A stretch of 64,000 nt of DNA from an uncultured Tateyamaria sp. (lineage in GTDB: Bacteria > Pseudomonadota > Alphaproteobacteria > Rhodobacterales > Rhodobacteraceae), in assembly GCF_947496075.1 (NCBI RefSeq), contig NZ_CANMBJ010000005.1:248001-312000 (forward strand). Direction: 5' to 3'. The notes below the pieces were generated by a model. That model made no database searches. It was given only the letters and a program-made list of their open reading frames with translations, and was not told the origin of the DNA. Below, piece after piece: positions 62,969-64,000 of the stretch; the first letter of the stretch is position 1; each line of letters opens with the position of its first letter. Both the position numbers and the translations under genes were made by a program.

Positions 62969-63759
62969 TGCTCGGCGTCTTTTTCCGTCAAAGCATCCCG
63001 GAGCGCGTCCCCGGCAAGGTTGATGGCAAGAACACTGGTTACCACCGCCAAACCGGGCCAGATCATTTGCAGCGGCGTCGACCGCATGTGGATACGGGCA
63101 TCCAAAAGCATCGTTCCCCATTCCGGCATCGGTGGTTGGACACCGAAACCAAGGAACCCAAGCGCGGAGATGCCCAGAATGGCGCGAGCAAACATCCCGG
63201 TCCACACTACTGTGAGCGAGGGTAAGAGAGACGGTAAATAGTGCCAGCGTGCGATCGCCCAAGGAGGCACTCCAGCGAGTTTCGCTTGAATCACATAGCC
63301 CCGGGTTTTGAGTGAAAGCCCAACGCCTCTGGCAACCCGTGCGTATCTCATCCACCCGGTCGCGCTAAGGGCGAAGATCAAGCTCCATGTGCCAGCGCCC
63401 ATTAGCCCGGCAATCACGACGGCCGCCACCAGATCGGGAAAGGCAAGGAATGTATCGGTTGTTCGCATAACGGCCCAATCTGCCAACTTGCCGCCCAGCG
63501 CGGCGGCCAGGCCGATTGCCGTGCCGACACAAAGGCCAATGACCGAAATCAGGAACGCCAGCCCCAGGGACCACCGCGCTCCATGAAGCAGGCGGGACAG
63601 GATATCGCGACCAAGGGCGTCGGTTCCGAGCAAAAACTCCATGCTGGGTGGGCTGAGACGGTTGCGGATGTCGATCATTGTCGGCTCATACGGAGCAAAG
63701 ACGGGTCCAAACACGACGAGTAGTGCAATGATCCCTGCAAGCGCGACAACGCTACGCAT
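62965..63759 (-). CDS. Oligopeptide/nickel-type ABC transporter permease (DppC/NikC family)
   Basis: A 264-residue permease from the ATG at 63759, which overlaps the stop of the preceding permease by eight bases; a longer frame to 63825 is inside that gene. The family order is FAPYEPTMIDIRNRLSPPS, then FLLGTDALGRDILSRLLHGARWSLGLAFLISVIGLCVGTAIGLAA, and the ABC-interaction loop YVIQAKLAGVPPWAIARWHYLPSLLPSLTV. The last part, LGFLGFGVQPPMPEWGTML, is characteristic. The partner ATPases and binding protein are outside the window. Confidence 0.94.
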   Translation of the reverse strand: MRSVVALAGIIALLVVFGPVFAPYEPTMIDIRNRLSPPSMEFLLGTDALGRDILSRLLHGARWSLGLAFLISVIGLCVGTAIGLAAALGGKLADWAVMRTTDTFLAFPDLVAAVVIAGLMGAGTWSLIFALSATGWMRYARVARGVGLSLKTRGYVIQAKLAGVPPWAIARWHYLPSLLPSLTVVWTGMFARAILGISALGFLGFGVQPPMPEWGTMLLDARIHMRSTPLQMIWPGLAVVTSVLAINLAGDALRDALTEKDAEQ

Positions 63760-64000
63760 CTTGCTCTCCAATGCGCGGGTCAAGTGCGCGGTAGATGACA
63801 TCAATGACCAGATTGACGGTGACAAATAGCAGTGCTGTCAGGATGACCACGGCCTGCACTTGTGGAAAGTCACGTGCTTCGATGGCCGTTACCAGAAAGG
63901 TTCCCAGACCTGGACGGCCGAAGATGATTTCGACCATGACCGCCCCTTCGAGGAGGAAGGCCATTTCTAAGCCCAATACAGTAAGTACCGGGATCGCAGC
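63752..64000 (-). CDS. Oligopeptide-type ABC transporter permease, DppB/NikB family (N-terminus beyond window)
   Basis: Only the last 82 residues are in the window; the frame is open to the right edge. The visible part reads AAIPVLTVLGLEMAFLLEGAVMVEIIFGRPGLGTFLVTAIEARDFPQVQAVVILTALLFVTVNLVIDVIYRALDPRI. The segments GAVMVEIIFGRPGLGTFLV and NLVIDVIYRALDPRI are the C-terminal hallmark of DppB-type permeases. It precedes and overlaps the DppC-type gene. Confidence 0.93.
   Translation of the reverse strand, partial: AAIPVLTVLGLEMAFLLEGAVMVEIIFGRPGLGTFLVTAIEARDFPQVQAVVILTALLFVTVNLVIDVIYRALDPRIGEQDA

Overview
The window looks like a chromosomal segment of an alphaproteobacterium of the Rhodobacteraceae (Roseobacter-type). 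The support is a set of family-typical arrangements: a PutR-type Lrp regulator divergent from a type B PutA, a nrdR-ribD / ribE-ribB-ribH-nusB riboflavin block, a soxBDAG sarcosine oxidase operon, and a NasT/NasS-controlled nitrate assimilation cluster. The DNA is GC-rich and dense in overlapping ATGA-type gene junctions. I see no phage, no intact insertion sequence and no CRISPR array. The species is not determinable from the sequence alone.

Layout. 1-2352: a chemoreceptor cut by the left edge. 2602-2929: a tRNA-Leu(UAA) gene split by a compact group I intron. 3084-7677: a TPR protein, putR and putA. 7769-9688: plsY and a dihydroorotase-like protein that lacks key metal ligands. 10124-20103: riboflavin genes on the minus strand, interrupted by three plus-strand capsule genes (kpsS-like, an export lipoprotein, kpsC). 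20227-23394: small secreted proteins including a tandem paralogous pair, YjbQ, a frameshifted DUF4166 gene and a DCC-family protein. 23391-27460: rpoD and dnaG. 27837-32901: sarcosine oxidase subunits. 33071-35522: an SGNH-like secreted protein and an NAD(P)-type glutamate dehydrogenase. 35822-38321: three coupled TadG/TadE-like genes. 38322-42074: a minus-strand catabolic group (FAD oxidoreductase, divergent M19 dipeptidase, 3-hydroxyisobutyrate dehydrogenase-like protein) plus a membrane protein. 42290-55552: the nitrate assimilation cluster nasT-nasS-[leader]-nrtA-nrtB-nrtCD-nirB-nirD-nasA-cysG. 55605-59627: a DUF2087 protein, an RTX-tailed serine hydrolase and a membrane-bound AraC-type regulator. 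59723-64000: a UspA / alanine symporter pair, a DMT permease and two oligopeptide-type ABC permeases, the last cut by the right edge.

How the parts fit. The best-understood unit is nitrate assimilation. NasS is a cytoplasmic nitrate-binding protein and NasT is an ANTAR RNA-binding antiterminator. The leader before nrtA has the two hexaloop hairpins and the overlapping terminator that this system needs. Transporter, nitrate reductase, nitrite reductase and siroheme synthase follow on the same strand. Putting siroheme synthesis at the end matches the cofactor need of NirB. Several genes feed central nitrogen metabolism: proline and sarcosine oxidation, glutamate dehydrogenase, the FAD oxidoreductase / dipeptidase group and the peptide permeases.

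The most notable items are the intron-containing tRNA-Leu(UAA), the fully readable ANTAR leader, the ribD/ribE split by capsule genes with a small membrane ORF hidden between ribE and ribB, the degenerate dihydroorotase without a neighbouring pyrB, the secreted RTX serine hydrolase, and the M19 dipeptidase that has lost part of its metal site. All functional calls rest on reading motifs and gene order; no database search was run.
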